This document shows positions 54,342-63,356 of a stretch of DNA of 64,000 bases, piece after piece. The translations under genes and the position numbers were made by a program. The notes beneath the pieces were generated by a model. That model did not search any database and was not told where the DNA came from. It was given only the letters and a program-made list of their open reading frames with translations. Source of the stretch: Methylococcaceae bacterium UBA6146 (lineage in GTDB: Bacteria; Pseudomonadota; Gammaproteobacteria; Methylococcales; Methylomonadaceae); the NCBI GenBank assembly GCA_002422395.1, contig DIUY01000011.1, forward strand, positions 1 through 64,000. Reading direction: 5' to 3'. Position 1 is the stretch's first letter, and each line of letters begins with the position of its first letter.

Positions 54342-54427
54342 GACGCGGTTCAATATCGAGGAGCTTTATTGAGGGGTCTGCTTATGTTTTGTAGGCCTAT
54401 CAATCAGACTAGCCTTGTTGGCCAAGC

Positions 54428-54461
54428 ATGGGGGCACAAAAACATGTTTTTGTGCCCCATG
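54428..54461. terminator. hairpin between convergent genes
   Basis: CATGGGGGCACAAAAA pairs with TTTTTGTGCCCCATG (one bulged G). It lies 86 bases after the ftsH stop and before the end of the minus-strand HEAGH gene. It resembles the other ACATGT-centred palindromes in the window. Confidence 0.6.
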
Positions 54462-54568
54462 AGTTTAAGCGCATTTTCATGGAACACATAGAAGTGAACA
54501 GTCCCTTAGGTTGTGTTGCCGGGTGGTGTTGGTTAGCGTTTACGCGCCTAATTTTGGTCGGATCATCC

Positions 54569-55246
54569 TTAAGCCGCCTTTTTGCTGCCAAAAAAATGGG
54601 CGTCAAGCACGGTCATGATTTCTTCACAGTCAAAAACTTGTTTGTCGTTTGCCAAAAGAGCGTTTGCGAGGGCATTAATTGCCCGCCAATTTGCCCGGTG
54701 GTTGATAAACTCAAAAGCTTGGGCAAATAAAGCCGTTATTTTTTGCTGCCGTAGCGTCTCGTCGCCATCCCAGCAGTCAAGATAGTCTTGGATCACTTGC
54801 AGGTCGGCAGTGCCGCCATAATTGTGCAGGGCGTTTAAGTTCACCAGGCTTGCGTTGATGATTTCATCATCACGCAAGGCGACATAGTTGGCTTCGGCTA
54901 ATGGCCCCACTAGCAAGTTGACCATGTCTGCTTCAAAAGCATTGAGGTAGGCTTGTTTTTGTGCGGGGGAAAAGTTGTCGGTGGCTTCCGTAACAGAACT
55001 GGGCAAGGTGTGGATTAAACGGCCTCCTTGTACGCTGGCAATCCACGGTCTGCGGATTTTGGCGGTTTGCAGCCCAGGTTCTTTTCCGGCAATAAAAATC
55101 TGAAAAAACACGGGGGGCAGTTGTTTTTGTTTGTTGCCCAAGTAAATGGCCGCCGCATGGCCTGCTTCGTGGATAGCTGTTTTGCGGCTAAGTTCTTTGA
55201 AACTGCTTTCATTAAATGCTGTTTGGGTCAGATAGCTGCGGTTCAT
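54569..55246 (-). CDS. protein with stand-alone FtsH-like HEAGH zinc motif
   Basis: The protein has 225 residues from the ATG at 55246 (MNRSYLTQTAFN). RKTAIHEAGHAAAIYLGN places the M41 zinc motif HEAGH at residues 26-30. The downstream helical part (FEADMVNLLVGPLAEANYVA, then LNALHNYGGTADLQVIQDYL) resembles the M41 region where an Asp supplies the third zinc ligand (cf. LAGPLAE and GAxxDL in FtsH). There is no AAA+ domain, signal or membrane helix. It converges with ftsH, so the two may be functionally linked. It could be an independent peptidase or an FtsH-like decoy; this is inference. Confidence 0.8.
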   Translation of the reverse strand: MNRSYLTQTAFNESSFKELSRKTAIHEAGHAAAIYLGNKQKQLPPVFFQIFIAGKEPGLQTAKIRRPWIASVQGGRLIHTLPSSVTEATDNFSPAQKQAYLNAFEADMVNLLVGPLAEANYVALRDDEIINASLVNLNALHNYGGTADLQVIQDYLDCWDGDETLRQQKITALFAQAFEFINHRANWRAINALANALLANDKQVFDCEEIMTVLDAHFFGSKKAA

Positions 55247-55527
55247 AATGGCTCCGGCTTGAAAAAAAATGCGGGCCATAAAGTTGAGGCGACCCGCATT
55301 ATCGAGAGGAAGGATGCAGTTGTTACGGGGGTAAACAGTAACAACAACTGCGGACGGAAGTTTAGTGGCTTGCGCAGGGGGTGAAAATGCGGCATATCGC
55401 CGCGCGGCAAAATGTCGCTGTTATTGGCATAAACAGTGCTTAATAACTTGGTTTTGATTGCTGTAAAGCCACGTAAAACAAGGGCTGTAAGGCTTATAGT
55501 TGATGTGTGTCAGCCATAAACTGGGGC

Positions 55528-55552
55528 ATATCACCTAGTGGCTAGGTGATAT
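55528..55552. promoter_or_regulatory. 25-bp perfect inverted repeat
   Basis: ATATCACCTAG, loop TGG, CTAGGTGATAT. It lies in the 523-bp gap between the HEAGH gene (whose start is at 55246, to the left) and the end of hldD. It could be a terminator for hldD or an operator for the HEAGH gene. Nothing else but repeat copy 6 is seen in this gap. Confidence 0.4.
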
Positions 55553-55653
55553 CACGCAGGTGTTGTGGTTTGCTGAAGGTTTGTAAAGTTAGGGCTTGAA
55601 TGGTGACGTTTTGGTTTTTTTTGTGAATGCCGCTTTGTTGGCGGCAATAGTTG

Positions 55654-55744
55654 GGTGGTGGGTTAAATCTGTAGATGCACGTTGATAAGCTGGTGTGCAA
55701 ACCTTGGTTTGCCTTAGTACAACCACCACATTTAACCGACTACC
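55654..55744 (-). repeat. MITE-like repeat, family 1, copy 6
   Basis: A 91-bp copy with ends GGTGGTGGGTTAAATC and ACATTTAACCGACTACC. It lacks the outer inner-hairpin arm, as copies 1 and 4 do. The flanks AATAGTTG and CAATTTTT show no clean duplication. It follows the end of hldD by about 25 bases. Confidence 0.82.
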
Positions 55745-55769
55745 CAATTTTTTAGCGCGATTAACATAA

Positions 55770-56720
55770 TCAATCGGCGCTATTGAGCCAATCCAAATAG
55801 CGGCTAACGCCTTGGCTTATGGATAAAAATTCCTTGCCATAACCGGCCTGCCTTAACCCGGAAATATCGGCCTGGGTATAGCTTTGGTATGCGCCTTTTA
55901 AATGCACGGGAAAAGGGATGTATTCAATGAGGCCTTGCTTATGCCAAGCGATCACGGCTTGCGCGACGGCGTTAAACGTTTCCGCTTTGCCGGTGCCAAC
56001 ATTGTAGATGCCGCGTTGCTCCGGGTGATCCAGAAACCATAAGTTGACATCGACGACATCATCAACATGAACAAAATCGCGGCGTTGTTCGCCATCTGCG
56101 TAGCCGTCACAACCGGCAAACAAGCGGGCGGTTTTTTGGGCAATTATCTGTTGGTTGAAATGATAAGCAGTGCTGCTCATGCTGCCTTTGTGCTGCTCCC
56201 TTGGGCCGTACACATTGAAATAACGGAAGCCCACGATAGGGCTTTTAGCGTCCGGCAACAGCTGGCGGACATATTGGTCGAATTGAAATTTTGAATAGGC
56301 GTACATGTTAATAGGGCGTTCGCAGCTGCGTTCGACCTTAAAACCGTGCTTACCGCAGCCATAAACCGACGCCGAAGAGGCGTAGATAAACGGGATATTA
56401 TGGGTGATGCAATAGTGCAGCAAGCATTTGGAATACGCGTAATTGTTGCGCATGACATATTCCCCGTCCCATTCAGTGGTTGCCGAACAAGCGCCCTGAT
56501 GAAAAATGGCGCGGATGCGAGGTAAAGAATGCGCTGACTCAATCCACGCTTTAAATTCCGTTTTGTCCATGTAATCGGCAATATCAAGGTCAGCAATATT
56601 GTGCATTTTCTGGCCATTGGCCAAATTGTCGACCAGCAGAATATTGCGTTCGCCGCGTGCATTTAACGCGGCAATCAAATTGCTGCCGATAAAACCGGCG
56701 CCGCCCGTGACAATAATCAT
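55770..56720 (-). CDS. hldD: ADP-L-glycero-D-manno-heptose 6-epimerase
   Basis: The 316-residue short-chain dehydrogenase/epimerase makes ADP-L-glycero-D-manno-heptose for the LPS inner core. It has the nucleotide-binding loop [39 protein letters not shown] and [11 protein letters not shown] with catalytic Tyr/Lys, and [19 protein letters not shown]. It overlaps hldE by 4 bases. Confidence 0.97.
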   Translation of the reverse strand: MIIVTGGAGFIGSNLIAALNARGERNILLVDNLANGQKMHNIADLDIADYMDKTEFKAWIESAHSLPRIRAIFHQGACSATTEWDGEYVMRNNYAYSKCLLHYCITHNIPFIYASSASVYGCGKHGFKVERSCERPINMYAYSKFQFDQYVRQLLPDAKSPIVGFRYFNVYGPREQHKGSMSSTAYHFNQQIIAQKTARLFAGCDGYADGEQRRDFVHVDDVVDVNLWFLDHPEQRGIYNVGTGKAETFNAVAQAVIAWHKQGLIEYIPFPVHLKGAYQSYTQADISGLRQAGYGKEFLSISQGVSRYLDWLNSAD

Positions 56721-58141
56721 GCGCTCCCCCGTGCTTTGTTAATCATCGTTGTGGTCGATTGGCCTTCGACAAACTGCAAGATTTTTACCTCGCCGCCCGC
56801 TTTAATCACGCAATCGCCGCCTGCAACCTGTTCGGGGAGATAATCGCCGCCTTTGACGATCACATCGGGCAGCGTGTTGCAGTACAAGCGCTCCGGCGTC
56901 TCTTCTTCAAAGGCGACCACCCAATCCACGCAAGCCAATGCGGCCAGAACGGTCATGCGTTGTTGCAAACCGTTAATGGGCCGTGATTCGCCTTTGAGCC
57001 GTTTGACGGAAGCGTCTGAGTTGACCGCGACTATCAAGCGGTCACCCAAGGCTTTGGCCTGTTCCAGATACGTCACATGGCCCGCATGCAGCAAATCGAA
57101 ACAGCCATTTGTCATAATGACTTTTTCGTCATGGGCCTTGGCACCGGCAATGAGCTTGACCAGTTCGTTTTCCGAGACGATGCCATAGGATGAGTCGCGG
57201 TCACCGTGCATGGCCCGGGTCAGTTCCTGCCTGGAAACGGTCGAGGTGCCCAGTTTGCCGACCACAATGCCGGCGGCAAGATTGGCCAGATACATCGCTT
57301 CCGGCAAAGGCATGTCCAGCGCCACGCCAAGCGCCATGACCGCAATAACGGTGTCGCCCGCCCCCGTGACATCAAACACATCTTTGGCTTGGGCGGGCAG
57401 GCTGTGGGTTTGCAAAGCCTGGATCAGGGTCATGCCCGTTTCGCCGCGCGTCAGCAATAACGTTTGGATTTGTTGCTGTTGCAATAGGTCACAGCCCTTA
57501 TCAAGCAGCTGCTGTTCGGTTGTGCAGGCACCGGCCACGGCTTGGAATTCCGCCAGATTAGGGGTGATGATGTCGGCATGGGCATAGCGCCGGTAGTCGG
57601 TGCCTTTAGGGTCGACCAACACTTTTAGCCCGGCGTGTTTGGCAGCGCTGATATGGTCGGCAACACGCGCCAGCGTGCCCTTGCCATAATCCGAAAAAAC
57701 AATCACATCGTGCGCGGATAAATGGCTTGCCAGCCGCGCTTGCAAAGTTGCGTGTTCAAAATCGAGCGGTGATTCTTCAAAATCAACCCGAATCAATTGC
57801 TGGTGCTGCGCCATGATGCGTAATTTGCAAATGCTGCGCACGGCCGGTGCGACCACAAAATCGCAGGCCACATTTTCCGCTTCCAGCAGTTGCCTTAGGG
57901 TTTGGCCTTCCGCATCGTCACCGATCACCCCCAGCAAGGTCACCTTGCCGCCTAAACGGGCAATATTAAGCGCAACGTTGCCGGCCCCGCCAATGCGGTC
58001 TTCAATGGTTTTTACCCGCACGACGGGTACGGGCGCTTCCGGGGAGATGCGTGCGGCTTGCCCGGACCAGTAACGGTCCAGCATAACATCGCCAATGACA
58101 ATGATCCGGGCTGTGTCGAATTCAGGCGTGGCGGCTAACAT
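56717..58141 (-). CDS. hldE: bifunctional heptose-7-phosphate kinase / ADP-heptose synthase
   Basis: A 474-residue, two-domain enzyme. Residues 1-~320 are a PfkB-type kinase ([35 protein letters not shown]) that phosphorylates D-glycero-D-manno-heptose-7-P. Residues ~340-474 are a nucleotidyltransferase ([20 protein letters not shown] with the HxGH motif) that adds AMP. It overlaps gmhA by 20 bases and hldD by 4. gmhB is not in the window. Confidence 0.97.
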   Translation of the reverse strand: MLAATPEFDTARIIVIGDVMLDRYWSGQAARISPEAPVPVVRVKTIEDRIGGAGNVALNIARLGGKVTLLGVIGDDAEGQTLRQLLEAENVACDFVVAPAVRSICKLRIMAQHQQLIRVDFEESPLDFEHATLQARLASHLSAHDVIVFSDYGKGTLARVADHISAAKHAGLKVLVDPKGTDYRRYAHADIITPNLAEFQAVAGACTTEQQLLDKGCDLLQQQQIQTLLLTRGETGMTLIQALQTHSLPAQAKDVFDVTGAGDTVIAVMALGVALDMPLPEAMYLANLAAGIVVGKLGTSTVSRQELTRAMHGDRDSSYGIVSENELVKLIAGAKAHDEKVIMTNGCFDLLHAGHVTYLEQAKALGDRLIVAVNSDASVKRLKGESRPINGLQQRMTVLAALACVDWVVAFEEETPERLYCNTLPDVIVKGGDYLPEQVAGGDCVIKAGGEVKILQFVEGQSTTTMINKARGSA

Positions 58142-58730
58142 CGGCTGTCTCCTCTAAGGTTTCATCGCTTAATTGGTCTTCCAGCAATCCGCACCACCAG
58201 TGGCCGATGAGAATATGCGCCTCTTGGATCCGTGCGGTCACCGTTGCGGGCACAATAACGGACAACGTGGCGTGCCGGGCCAGTTCTCCACCGTCACCGC
58301 CAGTTAGGGCAATGACTGTCATGCCTTTTGCTTTTGCTTCTAATGCGGCTTTGATGATGTTTTTGCTGCGCCCAGAAGTCGATAGCGCGATTAGGCAGTC
58401 TTTACTATTGCCTAGCGCTTCAATCTGGCGGGAAAATACGGTTTCAAAATCGTAGTCATTGCTGTGGGCGGTTAAAATGGAGGTGTCTGTGGTCAAGGCG
58501 ATAGCCGGTAGCCCACGGCGTTTTTTTTCATAACGCACGACACATTCGGCAGCGATATGTTGGCAATCAGCCGCACTCCCGCCATTACCGCAAAGCAATA
58601 ATTTGCCGCCTTGTTTTAAGGTGTCCGCCAACAACGCGCCGGCGGTTTCAATTGTTCCGGCACATTCGGCGAGCTTGTCCATCATGGCCTGATGGGCTTG
58701 CAGCTCAGTTATAAAGGGTTTCAACGTCAC
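58122..58730 (-). CDS. gmhA: phosphoheptose isomerase (SIS domain)
   Basis: The 202-residue SIS-fold protein probably converts sedoheptulose-7-P to D-glycero-D-manno-heptose-7-P. It has LLCGNGGSAADCQHIAAE, RYEKKRRGLPAIALTTDTSI and ALSTSGRSKNIIKAALEAK, all as in GmhA. The related DiaA would differ in context; the tight overlap with hldE supports GmhA. It is the first gene of the heptose operon. Confidence 0.94.
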   Translation of the reverse strand: MTLKPFITELQAHQAMMDKLAECAGTIETAGALLADTLKQGGKLLLCGNGGSAADCQHIAAECVVRYEKKRRGLPAIALTTDTSILTAHSNDYDFETVFSRQIEALGNSKDCLIALSTSGRSKNIIKAALEAKAKGMTVIALTGGDGGELARHATLSVIVPATVTARIQEAHILIGHWWCGLLEDQLSDETLEETADVSRHA

Positions 58731-58976
58731 ATTTCCTATAAATAAAAAAGAAAGTCCCTGCTGCTATCAAACCAGTGTCCTCAGGGTTCTGTAAATTGCA
58801 TGGCAGGTAATAAATTAGGCATATTATTGCTTTAGCCAAAATAACATTGCCCAAAAAATATTAGGGTGTACCGGTAAAAAGTACACATTTTACCGATACC
58901 GGCACACAATATCTAAGCTTGCTGCGCAACAATCAAGTTAAGCGGTTAGCTGGCCGACTATGGTACACTACTTGCT

Positions 58977-59331
58977 GAAAGAGTTGACTGAGCAGCCGCT
59001 GTTTTATCGTTACGGTAAAATGGAGGAAAGTCCGGGCTCCATTGGGCAGGGTGCCAGGTAACGCCTGGGAGGCGTGAGCCTACGGAAAGTGCCGCAGAAA
59101 ATATACCGCCCGGCACCATGGTGTCAGGTAAGGGTGAAAAGGTGCGGTAAGAGCGCACCGCGCAACTGGTAACAGAAGTGGCATGGTAAACCCCACCCGG
59201 AGCAAGATCAAATAGAGGGACAGACGCGTGGCCCGCGCGGTTCCTGGGTAGATTGCTTGAGCTGCAAGGTGACTTGCAGCCTAGATGAATGGCTGTTCTC
59301 GACAGAACCCGGCTTACAGGTCGACTCTTTC
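58977..59331 (+). ncRNA. rnpB: RNase P RNA (M1 RNA)
   Basis: This is the class A RNase P RNA, the catalytic part of the enzyme that trims tRNA 5' ends. Conserved blocks include GAGGAAAGTCCGGGCTCCAT, GGGCAGGGTGCCAGGTAACG, GGTAAGGGTGAAAAGGTGCG, TAAGAGCGCACCGCGC, GGTAAACCCCACCCGGAGCA and AGATGAATGGCTGTTCTCGA. The outer helix P1 pairs GAGTTGAC (58981) with GTCGACTC (59320). The ends are set by P1 and by comparison with the E. coli RNA, so they are accurate to a few bases. A possible -10 (TACACT, 58964-58969) lies just upstream. Confidence 0.95.
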
Positions 59332-59750
59332 TTCTTATTAATTAAGACGTCTTTTAAAAGCCACTGAGTGGCTTGCCTCCAGATACGCCCGCAGCACCCC
59401 GCTTTAAATACGCCTTTAAATTCTCATGTCGCTTTCCCTTTCGCCAGGTTTTTTTCGGCTACAGCCTAATTTCCTTCCCCTTCCCCTAACAAATGCACAA
59501 CCAACCCGTAGGCATCATGGCCAAACGGGGGGCTTTCTTGTTGATTGATTGGCAAGGCCTAAGTTGTTGGCCATTAGCTTCTTCCGGCCATCCCTCTTCC
59601 CCTCAAAAATCACCCACTTTATTGATAAATCTTGAGATTTGTTTTTTGACATCCCAAGCGTCTCCACATGCCTGAATTGACCCTGTAAGTCATTGTCAAA
59701 AAAGAAAGATTTAAGGTGAAATCGCTCTTGACTAAGTGATATTTGAAATC
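59332..59750. other. gap between rnpB and the mraZ regulatory region
   Basis: This is an AT- and T-rich stretch after rnpB (CTTTCTTCTTATTAATTAAG), which may end rnpB transcription. No convincing gene, tRNA or repeat was seen. The promoter of the division cluster probably lies near its right end. Confidence 0.4.
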
Positions 59751-59754
59751 TATA

Positions 59755-59780
59755 GTGGGTAGAAAGTGGCGAAAAGTGGG
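59755..59780 (+). promoter_or_regulatory. MraZ-box operator (three GTGGG-type repeats)
   Basis: GTGGG (59755), GTGGC (59766) and GTGGG (59776) recur every 10-11 bases just upstream of mraZ. MraZ is known to bind such direct repeats ahead of its own operon, so autoregulation of the division cluster is likely. Confidence 0.72.
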
Positions 59781-59812
59781 TTAAAATTGCTGCAAAATGG
59801 TTTTCTCAATGT

Positions 59813-60292
59813 GTGGGGTTGGTTTTGTTTCGGGGCATCAGTTCAATTAACCTGGACGACAAGGGCCGTCTTGCGATACCTACTCGCTATCGGGAGGAAT
59901 TGCGTAATTGTTGCGAAAGTCAACTGGTGTTGACTGTTGCAGTAAATGAACGGTGTATGGGGGAAAACGGCTGTTTATGGCTTTATCCGTTGCCAGAATG
60001 GGAGACCCTTGAGCAAACCATCAGCAAGCTATCCACGCTCAACAAAATGGCCGGTAAGCTGAGGCGTTTTGTCATCGGTAATGCGACTGAGTGCGAAATG
60101 GACGGGCAGGGCCGATTGTTATTGCCGGAAAAGCTTAGAAAATTTGCGGGCATGGATAAAAAAGTTGTGCTGGTCGGCCAGCTTAATAAGTTCGAAATTT
60201 GGAACGAAGAGGCTTGGGTGGCTAAAGAAAACGAATGGCTTGATAGCAGTGATACGGAAGGGTTGGAAGAACTAGGGCCTTTATCTTTTTAA
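59813..60292 (+). CDS. mraZ: transcriptional regulator MraZ
   Basis: This 159-residue AbrB-like DNA-binding protein is made of two MraZ repeats (ISSINLDDKGRLAIPTRYRE and GNATECEMDGQGRLLLPEKL). It represses the dcw cluster through the upstream GTGGG repeats. There is no in-frame ATG. The open frame starts with GTG at 59813, but the homologous start is FRGIS, so the TTG at 59825, 7-11 bases after GGGG, may be the true start. It is followed by rsmH after 13 bases. Confidence 0.93.
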   Translation: MGLVLFRGISSINLDDKGRLAIPTRYREELRNCCESQLVLTVAVNERCMGENGCLWLYPLPEWETLEQTISKLSTLNKMAGKLRRFVIGNATECEMDGQGRLLLPEKLRKFAGMDKKVVLVGQLNKFEIWNEEAWVAKENEWLDSSDTEGLEELGPLSF

Positions 60293-60305
60293 GCAGGCAG
60301 GAGAA

Positions 60306-61238
60306 GTGAGAGTGGAACATTTGCCTGTGATGCTTGCAGAAGCTTTGCAACAGTTAGCCATTAAAAAAGAGGGTATTTATCTGGATTGCACATTTGGCCG
60401 CGGTGGCCATAGCCGTGCGATATTGTCCGGGTTGGGCGCATCAGGGCGGTTACTGGCCTTGGATCGGGATAGGGAAGCAATTGATTCTGAATATGCACAA
60501 AAAATGCGCGAAGACGGGCGTTTTGAGCTTAAGCACAGCAGCTTTTCAGGCTTGGAGAACATTGCTGGGCAAGCTGGCATAAGTGGAAAAGTTGACGGCA
60601 TTTTGCTGGATCTGGGCGTGTCGTCGCCACAGTTGGACAATCCTGAAAGGGGGTTCAGTTTTTTGCGCAATGGCCCGTTAGATATGCGCATGGACACCAC
60701 CACTGGCATATCGGCAGCGCAATGGCTGGCAATTGTTGACGAAAAAGACTTAGTTAAAGTGTTGTTTGACTACGGCGAGGAACGGTTTGCGCGACGCATT
60801 GCACGGGCGATTGTTACCGTGCGGATGCAATCACCGATTACCACAACTAAGCAATTGGCTGAATTGATTGCTGATGCCGTCCCTATCAAAGAGCGCCATA
60901 AACATCCGGCGACGCGCAGTTTTCAGGCGATACGTATTGAAATTAACGGCGAACTCGAACAGCTGAAAGCAGTTTTAAAACAGTCGGTGTCGATTTTAAA
61001 GCCAGAAGGCCGATTAGTTGTTATTTCTTTCCATTCCTTGGAAGACCGGATTGTCAAACGATTTATTAAGGATGAGTCGGGATTTAAATATAACCCTGGA
61101 AAACTCCCTGTCAAGGATGCCGATATAGCGAAAGGGTTATTAAAAAAAATAGGCAAAGCATTAAAGGCGGATGATGCAGAGATGGCACAAAATCCACGGT
61201 CACGTAGTGCGGTTATGCGCGTCGCAGAGAAAATTTAG
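60306..61238 (+). CDS. rsmH: 16S rRNA (cytosine-1402-N4)-methyltransferase
   Basis: The 310-residue SAM-dependent enzyme (formerly MraW) methylates C1402 in the ribosomal P site. It has HLPVMLAEALQ, the SAM loop YLDCTFGRGGHSRAIL, DGILLDLGVSSPQLDNPERG and FHSLEDRIVKRF. The start is GTG: 60306 gives the longest frame, but the GTG at 60312 lies 9 bases after AGGAG and may be preferred. Its stop directly adjoins the ftsL ATG. Confidence 0.96.
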   Translation: MRVEHLPVMLAEALQQLAIKKEGIYLDCTFGRGGHSRAILSGLGASGRLLALDRDREAIDSEYAQKMREDGRFELKHSSFSGLENIAGQAGISGKVDGILLDLGVSSPQLDNPERGFSFLRNGPLDMRMDTTTGISAAQWLAIVDEKDLVKVLFDYGEERFARRIARAIVTVRMQSPITTTKQLAELIADAVPIKERHKHPATRSFQAIRIEINGELEQLKAVLKQSVSILKPEGRLVVISFHSLEDRIVKRFIKDESGFKYNPGKLPVKDADIAKGLLKKIGKALKADDAEMAQNPRSRSAVMRVAEKI

Positions 61239-61511
61239 ATGCCAATCTTGCGGTTTTGGGGCATGGGGGTGCTGCTAGTGACATTTTTATTGTCAGCGAT
61301 GGCGGTGATTTACAGTAAATATTATTCCCGGCTCATTTTTATTGAAATACAGCAGCAAGAAAAGACACTGGCCCAATACGAAGTCGAGTGGGGGCAAATG
61401 CAGGTGGAGTTGACCATGTTGCTAGGCCAAAACCATGTGGAAACAGTGGCACGCGAACAGTTGAAGCTGGTCATGCCATTACGGGAAAAAATTATCTATA
61501 TAGAACCGTAA
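61239..61511 (+). CDS. ftsL: cell division protein FtsL
   Basis: The 90-residue single-pass membrane protein (helix ~6-26, MGVLLVTFLLSAMAVIYSKY) has a periplasmic coiled coil (EIQQQEKTLAQYEVEWGQMQ). It forms the FtsQLB complex that activates septal peptidoglycan synthesis. It begins with the base after the rsmH stop and ends 3 bases before ftsI. Size and position are typical. Confidence 0.9.
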   Translation: MPILRFWGMGVLLVTFLLSAMAVIYSKYYSRLIFIEIQQQEKTLAQYEVEWGQMQVELTMLLGQNHVETVAREQLKLVMPLREKIIYIEP

Positions 61512-61514
61512 AAA

Positions 61515-63356
61515 ATGATGGATTTTCGAGTTAAGCGCAATGTTCGTGCACCTATCAAAGACTTTTCCCGCAGAAGAAAGTTTTTGCTGATTTTTATGAT
61601 GGGTTGCATGGGGCTATTAGTTGGGCGTGCGGTTTATCTGCAAGTGTTCAACAAAGAGTTTCTTCAGAATCAGGGTAATGACAGGCAAATTGCTGAAGTT
61701 GTTATGCCTGCCTATCGGGGTACGATTAAAGACCGGAATGGCGCGCCATTGGCAATCAGCACACCTGTCGACACCATTTCAGTCAATGCCAAACAACTTA
61801 AGGAAGATGATAAAAGCCAAATAAAACAATGGCTGAAAGCATTTAAGAAAGCGCGGAACGCAGCCAAGCTTAGCGAAGATGACAAGATTCAGGTGCTGAG
61901 CGATTATCAAAAAGACAAAAAACACAAAATCCAGCAAATGGAAGCCGTGCTGGGGTTGCCCCCCGGCAAAATAAGCGGCTTGCTTAAAGAAAAAAAACTT
62001 AAGCAGTTTGTTTATGTCGCCCGTCAAATAGATCCTGGGGTTGCCGACCAAGTAAAAGCGTTAAAACTAAATGGCGTTAACTTTGAGCGTGAATTCAAAC
62101 GCTTTTATCCTGCAAGTGAAATATCGGCGCATTTAATAGGTTTCACCGATTTGGAGGATAACGGGCAGGAAGGGCTGGAAGCGGCTTATGAGGAAACTTT
62201 AAAAGGTGTTCCAGGGCGCAAACGGGTTATCAGGGATGGCACACACCAAGTTATTGCCGATGTTGAAAACATCCAAGAACCGGTTAATGGTAAAGACTTG
62301 GAGTTAAGCATCGATCAGCGGTTGCAATACCTTGCCTATCGGGAATTGGGGCTGGCGGTTGACAGCCATAAGGCTAAGTCCGGCACCTTGGTGATGTTGG
62401 ACGCCAAAAATGGTGAAATCCTTGCGGTTGCTAACCAACCGACGTTCAATCCGAACACCAGAAGGGGCTTGAAAGAAAGCCTGTATAGAAACAGGGCGTT
62501 TACCGAAGTGTTTGAACCTGGTTCAACCGTAAAGCCATTTGTGGTTGCCGCTAGCTTGGATGGCGGCTATGTGCGCCTTAATGATCTGTTTTATACGCAA
62601 GGCGTTTTCCCAGTCGGGCATCACGTAGTTAGGGATGTCCATAATTATGGCACGCTTGATCTGACGCATGTGATAAAAAAATCCAGCAATATCGCCGTAA
62701 GCCAGATGGCCTTGAAGATGCCGCCTAAGTACTTTTGGAATGTTTACCGCCAACTGGGGTTTGGGGTTTCGGCAGGCGCCGGTTTTCCGGGGGAAGCCAA
62801 GGGCAGTCTGCTGGATCTCCGTCGCTGGCACGATTTTGAACGGGCAACACTGTCTTTTGGCTATAGCCTGAATGCCTCCGCATTACAGTTGGCCAGGGCT
62901 TACACTGCGTTGGCGGATGATGGTGTCCTGCATTCTGTCAGCTTACTGAAGCGGGATGAAGACATTGATGCGGTACGGGTTTTTTCCGCCAAAACAGTCC
63001 GGCGCGTCAGGGCGATGATGGAAACGGTGGTCATGAAAGACGGCACCGCTTATGAAGCCAGGGTTGATGGTTATAGCGTGGCAGGCAAAACCGGCACCGT
63101 AAAAAAATCGGGCGGCAGAAGCGGTTATGTCGCCAAAAAGTATTTTTCGGTGTTTGCGGGGATTGCGCCGGCAAAAAATCCCCGCTTAGTTATGGTGGTG
63201 ATGATTGACGAACCCTCAGACGGCCAATATTACGGAGGCCTAGTGTCGGCGCCGGTATTTTCTAAAGTCATGGCAGGTGCTTTGCGTATTTTGGAAATAA
63301 GCCCTGATCAGGAAGAGTCCATGCCAATCTTGTTGACTCAGCAAGGCCCTCGATGA
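61515..63356 (+). CDS. ftsI: septal peptidoglycan transpeptidase FtsI (PBP3)
   Basis: This 613-residue class B penicillin-binding protein has one N-terminal membrane helix (LLIFMMGCMGLLVGRAVYLQ). A pedestal domain follows and then the transpeptidase domain with STVK (S337, K340), SSN (390-392) and KTGT (525-528). It cross-links septal wall in the FtsW-FtsI complex. It is slightly longer than E. coli PBP3 (588). The stop overlaps the murE ATG (ATGA). Confidence 0.97.
   Translation: MMDFRVKRNVRAPIKDFSRRRKFLLIFMMGCMGLLVGRAVYLQVFNKEFLQNQGNDRQIAEVVMPAYRGTIKDRNGAPLAISTPVDTISVNAKQLKEDDKSQIKQWLKAFKKARNAAKLSEDDKIQVLSDYQKDKKHKIQQMEAVLGLPPGKISGLLKEKKLKQFVYVARQIDPGVADQVKALKLNGVNFEREFKRFYPASEISAHLIGFTDLEDNGQEGLEAAYEETLKGVPGRKRVIRDGTHQVIADVENIQEPVNGKDLELSIDQRLQYLAYRELGLAVDSHKAKSGTLVMLDAKNGEILAVANQPTFNPNTRRGLKESLYRNRAFTEVFEPGSTVKPFVVAASLDGGYVRLNDLFYTQGVFPVGHHVVRDVHNYGTLDLTHVIKKSSNIAVSQMALKMPPKYFWNVYRQLGFGVSAGAGFPGEAKGSLLDLRRWHDFERATLSFGYSLNASALQLARAYTALADDGVLHSVSLLKRDEDIDAVRVFSAKTVRRVRAMMETVVMKDGTAYEARVDGYSVAGKTGTVKKSGGRSGYVAKKYFSVFAGIAPAKNPRLVMVVMIDEPSDGQYYGGLVSAPVFSKVMAGALRILEISPDQEESMPILLTQQGPR

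Noticed and set aside
54428..54730. 100-aa plus-strand frame after ftsH
   Set aside because: It starts in a hairpin and is then the complement of the HEAGH gene.
59493..59675. 60-aa frame between rnpB and mraZ
   Set aside because: No ribosome site, no recognisable family, in a region expected to be regulatory.
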